Below, piece by piece: positions 16,653 to 24,461 of a DNA stretch of 64,000 bases. The notes beneath the pieces are model-generated. The model was not told the origin of the DNA. It searched no databases and was given only the letters and a program-made list of their open reading frames with translations. Each line of letters opens with the position of its first letter. Position 1 is the stretch's first letter. This DNA is from Fimbriimonadaceae bacterium. Its GTDB lineage: Bacteria; Armatimonadota; Fimbriimonadia; Fimbriimonadales; Fimbriimonadaceae. The position numbers and the translations under genes are program-made. The stretch is from the NCBI GenBank assembly GCA_019638795.1, contig JAHBTB010000001.1, positions 558,001-622,000 of the forward strand, in the 5' to 3' direction.

Positions 16653-17562
16653 CGATGGCCTCCAAGAAGGCGTCTTCGAGCGATTTTTGGGCGACCGCCA
16701 TCCGCCGCACTTGCGAGTTGCTCGTCTGGGCGGCGCGGAAGACTTGGCGCGCCACCTCCGCCGGGGTCCCCGACCCCTGAAGGCGGTAGGTATTGCGGTC
16801 TTCGGCGACGAGGGCGAGACCCTCGGTGTGGGCGGCCATGACAAAACTGTGCGACGGGGCCCGTAGCTCCACGTCCATGGGCTGGCCCGGAATGCTCTTC
16901 AGGTCACGCATCGAGCCCTGGGCCCGGAGTCGACCGCCAAGCAAGACCACGACTTGGTCGCATGTCCGCTCGATGTCCTTGAGCAGGTGGCTACAGACCA
17001 AGACGCTCAGGCCCTTGCCGTGGCTGACCGAACGGACCAGGTCGAGCATATCGTCGCGCCCCCGCGGGTCTAACCCGTTGGTTGGTTCGTCGAGGAGCAA
17101 CAGTTTGGGGCCGTGGACCAACGCCTGGGCGAACTTGATCCGTTGCTTCATGCCGGTCGAATAGGTTTCAACTTGTCGGTACCGGGCTTCGCCCAGGCCG
17201 CAGTACTCCAGGACCTCGTGGGCCCGCCGAAGGGACTGGCTCTGGGGGAGCCCGGCCAGTTCGCCGACATAGGCGACGAACTCGACCGCCGTCATACCGG
17301 GAATGTGGCAGTCCTGTTCGGGCATGTACCCGACCAATTGGCGGATTCGCGGGCCGTCCTTGACGATGTCTTGGCCGAAGACCGTCCCACCGCCGCCCGC
17401 CGGGTCGACCAAACCGAGCATTGTCTTCAGGAAGGTCGTCTTCCCTGCCCCGTTCGGCCCAAGCAAGCCCGTGGCCCCTTCCTGCAACCGGCACGTGAAC
17501 TCCTGCAGGGCGGTGAAGCTGCCGTACCGCACGGTGAGGCCTCGGATGTCGGCAATGTCCAC
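16645..17562 (-). CDS. ABC transporter ATP-binding protein, first gene of the double exporter operon
   Basis: 305 residues from a GTG at 17562. Walker A 'GPNGAGKTTFLK', Q-loop 'YMPEQDCHIPGMTA', signature 'YSTGMKQRIKFAQALV', Walker B 'LLLLDEPTNGLDP' and switch 'CSHLLKDIE' are intact. The ~90-residue C-terminal extension resembles that of the second ATPase in the operon. The two ATPases are the same length, which suggests duplication of an ATPase-permease pair. Such pairs often form a heteromeric exporter or two exporters made together; the cargo cannot be read. Confidence 0.9.
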   Translation of the reverse strand: MDIADIRGLTVRYGSFTALQEFTCRLQEGATGLLGPNGAGKTTFLKTMLGLVDPAGGGGTVFGQDIVKDGPRIRQLVGYMPEQDCHIPGMTAVEFVAYVGELAGLPQSQSLRRAHEVLEYCGLGEARYRQVETYSTGMKQRIKFAQALVHGPKLLLLDEPTNGLDPRGRDDMLDLVRSVSHGKGLSVLVCSHLLKDIERTCDQVVVLLGGRLRAQGSMRDLKSIPGQPMDVELRAPSHSFVMAAHTEGLALVAEDRNTYRLQGSGTPAEVARQVFRAAQTSNSQVRRMAVAQKSLEDAFLEAIDG

Positions 17563-17630
17563 GGGTTGGGGGCTTCTACCGAGTCAAGGCCCGCTTGGCT
17601 TCGCGGCTGGGACTTTGGACGGTGGGAAAG

Positions 17631-18941
17631 CTAGGGCTCGCTGTCGCCCTGGACTGCTTCCGGGTGCCCTCGGAAGGTGTCAGGCCAGGCGTGGTCGTCC
17701 TTACCCTCCTCAAAGAGCCAAGTCTTGTTGAAGGCGATCTTCTCATCGGCAGTGTGCCGGACCTCATGAAGCCCCGCCAAGTACACCGTGTTCTTGCCAA
17801 ACCGTTTGTTCATGGCGTCCACCGCATGCCCCAAGTTGGATCCGGCCACGGTGTCTTCAAACAGGGACGGCGTCACCTCGGGGCCGGGCCGTAGGCCGGT
17901 GAAGGTCACCCCGACCTGGAGCGGCTTCGAAAAGTCGCGACCTTCCCACAGTTCAAGCAACCTCTTCTGAACGGTGATCGCGTCCTGGGTCGGCGCCAGG
18001 CGGCTCTCCGCGTGCCAGGACTCGCGGCCTTGGACGTACATGCTCACCCGGGTCGCCCACAGTTTGTTCTGCCTCAGCCGGGCGCATGCCTTGTGGGTCA
18101 GGCGCAGGAGCACCGACCGGGCCCCGGCGTCGGTGCGGAGGTCGGGAGGAAGGACATGGGAGTGGCCCAGGCTCTTGTTGGAGTCGCTCACGTAGTCGAG
18201 GTCGAAACCCCGAAGCAAATACCACCAAGACTCCGAGGCAGGACCACCGAACGCACGGACGATCTCTTCCTTGGACGCGTCGACCAAGTCGTCGGACTTG
18301 AACATCCCCGCCGCCATCAGCCGGGCTTCCATGCGCTTGTTGATCCCGGGGAACTCGGTGAGCGGCATGCCGCGCAGCTTGTCGGGAAGGTCTTTCTCCT
18401 CCAGGACGACGAGGCCGTCTGGCTTCATCATGTCGGTCGCCAACTTGGCGAGAAAGGCGTTAGGGGCGACGCCCACGCTGGCCGTGACCCAAGGAGAGAC
18501 CTGTTCACGCAAGACCTCTTTCATCCGCAAGGCCAGCTTTCGGGCATTGGCGGGCTCCCGCTCCTCGCCCAACAGTCGGAACCGCATCTCGTCGATACTG
18601 CAAACCCGGTCGATGGGCAGCACGTCGCCGAGGACCTGTAGCACCCGCTTGTGGTAGTGGACGTAGAGTGGCGGCGTCGCGTGGACAAAGGTGATCTCGG
18701 GGCACATCCGGCGGGCTTCGCCGGTCTTCGTCCCTGTCTTGACCCCAAACTTCTTCGCTTCGTAGCTGGCGGCGATGACGGTGCCGTTCTCGCCACGGGT
18801 CGGTGCGACCGCGATCGGTTTGCCGCGGTACTCGGGATGCTCGGCCTGCTCGACCGAAGCAAAGTAACTGTTCAGGTCGAGGAACAGCCATCGCAACGGC
18901 TTCTCACCGGTGAGCGACCCTAGAAAGCGCGTCTGGCCCAT
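17631..18941 (-). CDS. Y-family DNA polymerase (DinB/UmuC-like)
   Basis: 436 residues. The palm begins 'WLFLDLNSYFASVEQ' with the metal ligand Asp22; the second catalytic pair is in 'CSIDEMRF' (Asp117, Glu118), where most DinB proteins have Y-S-I-D-E. The helix-hairpin segment 'EFPGINKRMEARLMAAGMF' and a little-finger domain ('SLGHSHVLPPDLRTDAGARSVLLRLTHKA') follow. The enzyme copies damaged templates. The sequence is not close enough to classical DinB to be sure of the subclass. The promoter is a perfect TATAAT 8 nt before the ATG. Confidence 0.88.
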   Translation of the reverse strand: MGQTRFLGSLTGEKPLRWLFLDLNSYFASVEQAEHPEYRGKPIAVAPTRGENGTVIAASYEAKKFGVKTGTKTGEARRMCPEITFVHATPPLYVHYHKRVLQVLGDVLPIDRVCSIDEMRFRLLGEEREPANARKLALRMKEVLREQVSPWVTASVGVAPNAFLAKLATDMMKPDGLVVLEEKDLPDKLRGMPLTEFPGINKRMEARLMAAGMFKSDDLVDASKEEIVRAFGGPASESWWYLLRGFDLDYVSDSNKSLGHSHVLPPDLRTDAGARSVLLRLTHKACARLRQNKLWATRVSMYVQGRESWHAESRLAPTQDAITVQKRLLELWEGRDFSKPLQVGVTFTGLRPGPEVTPSLFEDTVAGSNLGHAVDAMNKRFGKNTVYLAGLHEVRHTADEKIAFNKTWLFEEGKDDHAWPDTFRGHPEAVQGDSEP

Positions 18942-18949
18942 CCAACCCT

Positions 18950-18977
18950 ATTATAGGTAGACGTTTGGTGATGTCGG
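18950..18977 (-). promoter_or_regulatory. Leaderless-type promoter of the Y-family polymerase (CCGACA-16-TATAAT)
   Basis: On the minus strand, CCGACA (18977-18972), a 16-bp spacer and a perfect TATAAT (18955-18950), then 8 nt to the ATG. The -10 sits inside a near-palindrome CCTAT-A-ATAGG that could be an operator. Confidence 0.55.
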
Positions 18978-19012
18978 CGGGCCGTTAGCAACCAGGCTGG
19001 CCCAGATTCCAG

Positions 19013-19018
19013 TATTGT
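19013..19018 (+). promoter_or_regulatory. Leaderless-type -10 hexamer (TATTGT) for the CPBP protease
   Basis: TATTGT lies 8 nt before the ATG at 19027. An in-frame TTG at 19015 would lie within this element, which argues for the ATG. Confidence 0.4.
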
Positions 19019-19026
19019 TTGAGCCA

Positions 19027-20454
19027 ATGGCCGACCAACCGGAACCGATGACAATCTCTGGCCCCCCACCCGTGCTGGAATCGGAACGGCGGAACGTCTG
19101 GACCTGGTTCCTCCTCGGCGGCATTTTTCTCGTGCTGATCGGAGGCTCTCTCTATGGCTACTTCAGCCCCCAGCACGAAAAGGTCGTGGCGGACAGCGGC
19201 AACGACATCCTCCAACTCAAGCTCATGGTCGCGATGCGGTCGGGACTGGACATGTTGGCGGAGAGCGCAGACCCGGCCTCGCGTGAGTCCATCAAGCGTT
19301 CGACAGAGGCGAACGTCGGCCAGATCCGCAAGAGCATCCGCGAGGCGGCGGCCAAGATAGCCGACGCCAAATCGATGTCGACCGAGGACGCCCGCGTGCT
19401 CTTGGCCCTGAACCAAGAGGCGGGGGACGAGCCCGACCCCCGGGCGATCGACACGTTGAAGTCAAGCAAGGACGTGACAGACCGAAACGTCGCCCAGATC
19501 TATCTGGCCAAGACCCTTGACCCCGCGACGGCCGAGTCCTTGTCGCCCAAGGGGGACACCTTTCTCGAAAAGCTGGAAAGGGCCCACGCCAAGGAAAAGG
19601 CCGGAACGCCGAATTCTCGTGGGGGCCTTCTCAACCTTGGCGCTCTGCTGGCCCTGGGATTAGGGATTTTCGTCGCCATGGGCGCCTTGGCCGTGGGTTG
19701 CCTGGTGCTCGTGTTCCATTTCGTCGCTGTCCGCGCCGGTGCCCGGCCCAAGGGACTGCCCGTAGCCCACATGAGCAAGGCCACAGGCGACCGGTTCGCA
19801 TTGCGGATGTCGCTTTACTTGGGGGGGTTCATCGGAATCAGCGTCCTTGTCCGCGCCCTGCCGTCAGGGGTCGAGCCGGTGTTCAGCCAAGTCGGTGCCT
19901 TGGCGCTTGTCGCCGGGTTCGTCGTCCTGATGCTACGGACACCCTTGTTCGGGGCACGCGACCCGCTGTCCGTCGTCGCCGGAAAGAAGCCACGTCAGGG
20001 GATCCTCAGGCCCGCACTGGCTGGATGGGCCGCCAACGCCCCCGTCCTGTTTGTCATGGTCATGGTCGCCGGAGTCTTGATGAGGTTCCTGCCGACCCCG
20101 ACCCACCCGGTCCAGCAGGAAATCGCCTCGACCAGCGACCCCCTTCGGCTGGCGATGATCTTTGTGACCGCCAGCCTGCTCGCCCCCTTTATCGAGGAGA
20201 CCACCTTCCGCGGGCTTCTCTTTCCCTCCTTGACGTCGCTGACCGGCAAGCCTTGGGTGGGCATGGTGCTGAGCGGCCTGCTGTTCGCCGCCATCCACCC
20301 CCAAGGCCCCGCCCTGTGGCCCGCGCTTGCGGGCCTCGGCATCCTGATGGCCTACCTGACGTACTGGACGGGTTCCATCGTGCCGGGAATGGTGTTTCAC
20401 GGCCTCCACAACGGCCTGACGCTAGCCTTCAGCGTGATCCTTGCCAACTTATGA
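19027..20454 (+). CDS. CPBP-family intramembrane metalloprotease
   Basis: 475 residues. A transmembrane helix at about 25-45 is followed by a ~140-residue soluble region rich in helix-forming residues, then a helix at about 200-230 and a C-terminal membrane domain. The CPBP (CAAX protease/bacteriocin-processing) motifs are 'FIEETTFRGLLF' with Glu390, Glu391 and Arg395, 'AAIHPQGPALWPALAG' and 'PGMVFHGLHNG' with the second and third His groups. The long N-terminal soluble segment is unusual for the family. The substrate is unknown. Its stop overlaps the desulfurase start (ATGA). Confidence 0.88.
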   Translation: MADQPEPMTISGPPPVLESERRNVWTWFLLGGIFLVLIGGSLYGYFSPQHEKVVADSGNDILQLKLMVAMRSGLDMLAESADPASRESIKRSTEANVGQIRKSIREAAAKIADAKSMSTEDARVLLALNQEAGDEPDPRAIDTLKSSKDVTDRNVAQIYLAKTLDPATAESLSPKGDTFLEKLERAHAKEKAGTPNSRGGLLNLGALLALGLGIFVAMGALAVGCLVLVFHFVAVRAGARPKGLPVAHMSKATGDRFALRMSLYLGGFIGISVLVRALPSGVEPVFSQVGALALVAGFVVLMLRTPLFGARDPLSVVAGKKPRQGILRPALAGWAANAPVLFVMVMVAGVLMRFLPTPTHPVQQEIASTSDPLRLAMIFVTASLLAPFIEETTFRGLLFPSLTSLTGKPWVGMVLSGLLFAAIHPQGPALWPALAGLGILMAYLTYWTGSIVPGMVFHGLHNGLTLAFSVILANL

Positions 20455-21581
20455 GGCGGGCTTACCTCGACCACGCCGCCACCACCCCGCTCCTGCCCGA
20501 GGCCAGAGCGGAAATGGAACCCTGGCTCGACGGGCAGCCCACAAACGCCAGTTCCATCCATGGAAGCGGGCGGAGGGCCAAGGACGCCCTAGACATGTCG
20601 CGGGAGACGTTTTCGACGGCCCTCGGCTGCCTGTTTGGCGAGGTCATCTTCACTTCTTCCGGCACAGAAGCGTGCAATCTGGCCTTGGTCGGCGCCGCCC
20701 TCGCCCACACGGGCCCGCGTCGCCGTCTCCTCGTCGGCGCCGCCGAGCACCATGCCGTCCTTAACACAAGGAGCGTCCTGGCGCGACTCGGATTCAGGGT
20801 CGAGGCTGTGCGCGTCAATCACGTCGCCACCGTCGACCTCGAGGACCTTGAGGCAAAGCTCTCCGACGACGTGCTCCTTGTCAGCGTCATGCACGCGAAC
20901 AACGAAGTCGGCTCGGTCAACGACGTCCGCGCGGTCTCTCGCCTGGCCCAACGGGTCGGAGCCCTGGTCCACACCGACGCGGTGCAGACCTTTCCTTTTT
21001 GCCCCGGTGTCGACGAATTGGGCGTCGACCTCCTCTCCTTGGCGGGCCACAAGTTTGGCGGCCCCACCGGGTTCGGGGCCCTCTACATCCGTGGCGGCAC
21101 CCCGGTGGGGCCGGTCACCTGGGGTGGCGGCCAAGAGAGGGAGACGCGGGCCGGAACGGAGAACGTCGCCGCCTGCGTCGGCTCGGCCGCGGCATGTCGA
21201 TGGTGTCGGGACAATGGGGCGGCGGTCCACCGGGCCAAATCGGACTCGCGCGACGCGTTCCTCGCTGCCCTTGAGGGCCTTGCCGTCGTGACCCCGGCAG
21301 GCCCGGGCCGGTTGCCCGGCCACGCCCATGTCAGGTTCCCCGGGGTCGACAATGAGTCTCTCCTCATCCGCCTTGACCGCATGGGGGTCGAGGCCAGCGC
21401 CGGCGCGGCGTGCAGCAGCGGGAGCATCGAGCCGAGCCATGTCCTCGTCGCGTCGGGATGGAGCGAAGGCGAGGCTCGCGAAGCGGTGAGGTTCACCTTC
21501 GGGCACGGTTCGACCAGGGAGGAAGCAGAGTGGGCGGCCGTAGTCGTGAGGCAGGCCGTCGACGCGGTCCGCACCGCGTGA
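20451..21581 (+). CDS. Cysteine desulfurase (NifS/IscS type)
   Basis: 376 residues. A PLP enzyme that takes sulfur from cysteine for Fe-S clusters and other thio-cofactors. 'YLDHAATTPLLPEA' starts the protein; 'HANNEVGSV' holds the PLP-ring residues; the Schiff-base lysine is Lys201 in 'SLAGHKFGGPTGFGALY'; the mobile cysteine is Cys321 in 'AGAACSSGS', a short NifS/IscS-type loop. In-frame sequence runs far upstream, but the ATG at 20451 gives the family start and a 4-nt overlap with the CPBP gene. No scaffold gene is adjacent; an A-type carrier lies at 45.2 kb. Confidence 0.95.
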   Translation: MRRAYLDHAATTPLLPEARAEMEPWLDGQPTNASSIHGSGRRAKDALDMSRETFSTALGCLFGEVIFTSSGTEACNLALVGAALAHTGPRRRLLVGAAEHHAVLNTRSVLARLGFRVEAVRVNHVATVDLEDLEAKLSDDVLLVSVMHANNEVGSVNDVRAVSRLAQRVGALVHTDAVQTFPFCPGVDELGVDLLSLAGHKFGGPTGFGALYIRGGTPVGPVTWGGGQERETRAGTENVAACVGSAAACRWCRDNGAAVHRAKSDSRDAFLAALEGLAVVTPAGPGRLPGHAHVRFPGVDNESLLIRLDRMGVEASAGAACSSGSIEPSHVLVASGWSEGEAREAVRFTFGHGSTREEAEWAAVVVRQAVDAVRTA

Positions 21582-21639
21582 GGAGCCCTTTGGCCCGGCC
21601 CGAGCGGGAGCCGCTCCAGCAGGTACAACCTGCCCAGCC

Positions 21640-23046
21640 ATGTCGCTCCCGATCGAATCATTGACGCCTGCCCAGACCGTCGCCGAGCTGGACAAGTACA
21701 TCGTCGGGCAACAAGAAGCGAAGCGCGCGGTCGCCGTCGCGCTGCGCAACCGCTGGCGACGCCAACAACTTCCCCGCCACGAACGGGACGACATCACCCC
21801 CAAGAACATCCTGATGATCGGCCCGACGGGCGTGGGCAAGACCGAGATCGCCCGACGCCTGGCCCACCTGGCCCGCGCCCCGTTCATCAAGGTCGAGGCG
21901 ACCAAGTTCACCGAGGTCGGCTATGTCGGGCGGGACGTCGAGTCCATGGTCCGCGACCTAGCCGCCTTGGCCGTGCGCCTGGTGGAGAACGAACGGGTCG
22001 AGGCGGTGCGGGCCGACGCCCACGAGGCGGCCGTCGACCTGATCGTCGACATTCTCGACGGACCCGAGCACGTGAGCTTCGCGACACCGTTCTTCAGCAG
22101 CTTCTCGACCCCCGAACCAGAGACCCCCGAAGACACCGAGAAGGCCCGCGGACTCGAGGCCGAGCGCCAAGCCCGCCGAGCTGAATGGCGGCGCAAGATC
22201 GAGGCGCACGAGCTCAACGACACCATCGTGGACATCGAGACCGAGGAGGCGGGCGGCAGTCAGTTCCTCCAGGTCTTCACCCCCCAGGGTATGGAGGAGA
22301 TGGGCGTCGACATGAACCAGCTCATGGGCCGGGGGGGCACCCACTACGTCACCCGCCGGGTCACCGTCCCCGAGGCCCTTGACCTCCTCACCGAACAAGA
22401 GGCCAACAAGCGGCTAGACAAGACCAGCGTGGTCAAGGAGGCCGTCCACCGCACCGAACAGACCGGCATCATCTTCCTCGACGAGATCGACAAGATCGCG
22501 ATGAAGTCCGGCGGCTCCGGCCCTGACGTGAGCCGTGAAGGCGTCCAGCGAGACTTGTTGCCGATCATCGAGGGCTCGACGGTCCCCAGCAAGTACGGCC
22601 CGATCCGCACCGACCACATCCTCTTCATTGCGGCGGGCGCGTTCAACATCTCCAAACCGAGCGACTTGATCCCTGAACTTCAAGGGCGCCTCCCGATCCG
22701 CGTGGAGTTGGAGAGCTTGGGTGAGGACGACTTCCGCCGTATCCTCAGCGAGCCGCAGAACGCCCTGACCCGCCAGTACGAGAAGCTCCTCAGCGTCGAA
22801 GGAGTGAAGCTCGTCTTCACCGACGCCGCCCTGGACGAGGTCGCCCACTTGGCCACCGAAGCGAACAAGAAGGCGGGCAACACGGGGGCAAGGCGGCTGC
22901 AGACCCTTCTTGAACGGCTGTTGGAGGACTTGATGTACAAAGCCGCCGAGTTGCGCGGGCAGACTGTCACCCTCGACGTGGCCGACGTCCGGGAAAAACT
23001 CGGGCCCATCGTACGGGACGCGGCAAAGAACCAAGCCCTGATCTGA
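21640..23046 (+). CDS. hslU: HslUV protease ATPase subunit HslU
   Basis: 468 residues, normal for HslU (ClpY). The AAA+ core has 'PKNILMIGPTGVGKTEIARRLA' (Walker A, about residues 61-69) and 'GIIFLDEIDKIA' (Walker B). The inserted I-domain (about 115-245) contains 'ESMVRDL' and the 'DMNQLMG' end. The C-terminal 'FTDAALDEVAHLA...NTGARRLQTLLERLLED' is diagnostic. HslU unfolds substrates for the HslV peptidase, normally encoded just upstream; here the upstream gene is a cysteine desulfurase, so hslV must lie elsewhere. A small hairpin follows the stop. Confidence 0.97.
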   Translation: MSLPIESLTPAQTVAELDKYIVGQQEAKRAVAVALRNRWRRQQLPRHERDDITPKNILMIGPTGVGKTEIARRLAHLARAPFIKVEATKFTEVGYVGRDVESMVRDLAALAVRLVENERVEAVRADAHEAAVDLIVDILDGPEHVSFATPFFSSFSTPEPETPEDTEKARGLEAERQARRAEWRRKIEAHELNDTIVDIETEEAGGSQFLQVFTPQGMEEMGVDMNQLMGRGGTHYVTRRVTVPEALDLLTEQEANKRLDKTSVVKEAVHRTEQTGIIFLDEIDKIAMKSGGSGPDVSREGVQRDLLPIIEGSTVPSKYGPIRTDHILFIAAGAFNISKPSDLIPELQGRLPIRVELESLGEDDFRRILSEPQNALTRQYEKLLSVEGVKLVFTDAALDEVAHLATEANKKAGNTGARRLQTLLERLLEDLMYKAAELRGQTVTLDVADVREKLGPIVRDAAKNQALI

Positions 23047-23064
23047 ACCTCCGAGGGAGGTTTT
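23046..23064 (+). terminator. Small terminator-like hairpin after hslU
   Basis: A 7-bp stem (AACCTCC at 23046-23052 with GGAGGTT at 23056-23062), a 3-nt loop and then TT. It begins at the last base of the hslU stop codon and is weak. Confidence 0.45.
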
Positions 23065-23110
23065 GGGGTACTAACTGCTAGTCGCCCATGATGGGGCGAG
23101 GTGGAACTCC

Positions 23111-24418
23111 TTGGCTCGATCAGGATTTGAAGGCGCGTATGACGCTGCGGGGCTCACCGTGGTCCAGACCGCGTCGCGCATGGTCGAGCTTGTCCGAGAC
23201 CTCGGCGACTGTGCCGACTCGCGGCAGATACTCATCAGCGCGGGGAGACACTTCCGCCAACTCTTCGGCGACTACAACGCCGTCCTCCTCGCCGTCGAGA
23301 ACGATCTGGAAGGGGAATGGACGCTCCTGACCTTGGAGAGCCCATACGTCCTCTCGTGGGGAGGCATCGCCAACCACCAACTGCCCGAGGACACCGACAC
23401 CGACGAAATAGTCCGCCGCCTGGGCAAGGTGGTGGGCCACCGGATGACGTCCGACACCTCCCTGCGCACGTCACTGATCGAGCTCAACGAGCCCTTTTGG
23501 GTGTGCGACAACGTCTTGGCCGTCCGCCTGGCCTCTCTCTCCGGTGCCCCCAGCCGCAGCTTCATGGGCACGCCGTGGCGGCGTCCCGACGGCCGGAAAA
23601 GTTGGCTGGTCCTTGGATACGCGGAACCCCGGGTGATCGGGGACGACGCGGTGAAACTCTTCACCACCGCCGTCCAAGTGACAAGCCGCCTCAGCATGTA
23701 CCCCGCCCTGGTCAATTACATCGCCCGCCAGCAACGGATCAACGACGTCGTCCGGCGCAACCTGGTGCACGACCTCAAAACGCCGATCGCGGTGATCAAA
23801 GGCTCTTCGGAGACCCTAGAGATGGACGACGTCTGGGAAGACGTCGCGACCCGCAAGGAGCTGCTCGAAAACATCATCGAGTCGTGCACCCGGCTGCTGG
23901 AAGACATCAAGGACATCCTGGAACCGGTGGGCAACGCGTGGACACCCCAGGTGACGATGTTCGACCTCGGGCAACTGCTCCACAAGGTCGTCATGGCCGA
24001 GCGCATGACCGAGCGGGCCAAGTCCCACCATATCGAGCTGGTCGGGGCTGACAAGCCCCTGCACGTCCAGGCCGACCAACGCAAGATCCGCCGCGTCATC
24101 GAAAACCTCCTGTCCAACGCGGTCAAGTACTCGCCAGGCCAGGGCAAGACCGTCAAGGTGCACTTGACGACCATTGACAACGAAGTCCAAGTCGCCTTCG
24201 TCGACGAGGGGATCGGGATGAGCGAGGTCCAGTTGGAGCGGGTCCTCAACGGCGCAGGCCGCGTCGTGGACGAGAAGCTCGGGATCGAGGGCTCGGGCTT
24301 TGGGCTGGATTCGGCGCGGACAGTCCTTGAGGCGCACGGTGGGCGTCTTGAGGCCCACTCGTCTCCAGGCCGGGGGTCGACGTTTGTCGCCGTTCTGCCT
24401 CGGTGGCCGGAGGAGTGA
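23111..24418 (+). CDS. Soluble sensor histidine kinase with an N-terminal GAF-like region
   Basis: 435 residues from TTG 23111; no ATG exists upstream before the in-frame stop at 23072. Alternatives are GTG 23159 and ATG 23180. There is no transmembrane segment. Residues 20-195 resemble a GAF-type sensor domain by pattern ('ASRMVELVRDLGD....ILISAGRHFRQLFGDYNAVLL'). The HisKA motif is 'LVHDLKTPIAVIKGSSE' with the phospho-acceptor His220. The ATPase domain follows, with 'IRRVIENLLSNAVKYSPGQG' (N box), 'VDEGIGMS' (G1) and 'GSGFGLDSARTVLEAHGG' (G2). No response regulator lies next to it, so it is an orphan kinase sensing a cytoplasmic signal. Confidence 0.85.
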   Translation: MARSGFEGAYDAAGLTVVQTASRMVELVRDLGDCADSRQILISAGRHFRQLFGDYNAVLLAVENDLEGEWTLLTLESPYVLSWGGIANHQLPEDTDTDEIVRRLGKVVGHRMTSDTSLRTSLIELNEPFWVCDNVLAVRLASLSGAPSRSFMGTPWRRPDGRKSWLVLGYAEPRVIGDDAVKLFTTAVQVTSRLSMYPALVNYIARQQRINDVVRRNLVHDLKTPIAVIKGSSETLEMDDVWEDVATRKELLENIIESCTRLLEDIKDILEPVGNAWTPQVTMFDLGQLLHKVVMAERMTERAKSHHIELVGADKPLHVQADQRKIRRVIENLLSNAVKYSPGQGKTVKVHLTTIDNEVQVAFVDEGIGMSEVQLERVLNGAGRVVDEKLGIEGSGFGLDSARTVLEAHGGRLEAHSSPGRGSTFVAVLPRWPEE

Positions 24419-24461
24419 CGATTTGGGGACGGGCCAAGCGTCTTTAGCCTCGTAGCCTCCC

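Noticed and set aside
19698-20450. Upstream extension of the cysteine desulfurase frame
   Set aside because: It lies inside the CPBP protease gene in another frame. The ATGA overlap at 20451 and the family start 'YLDHAATTP' fix the true start.
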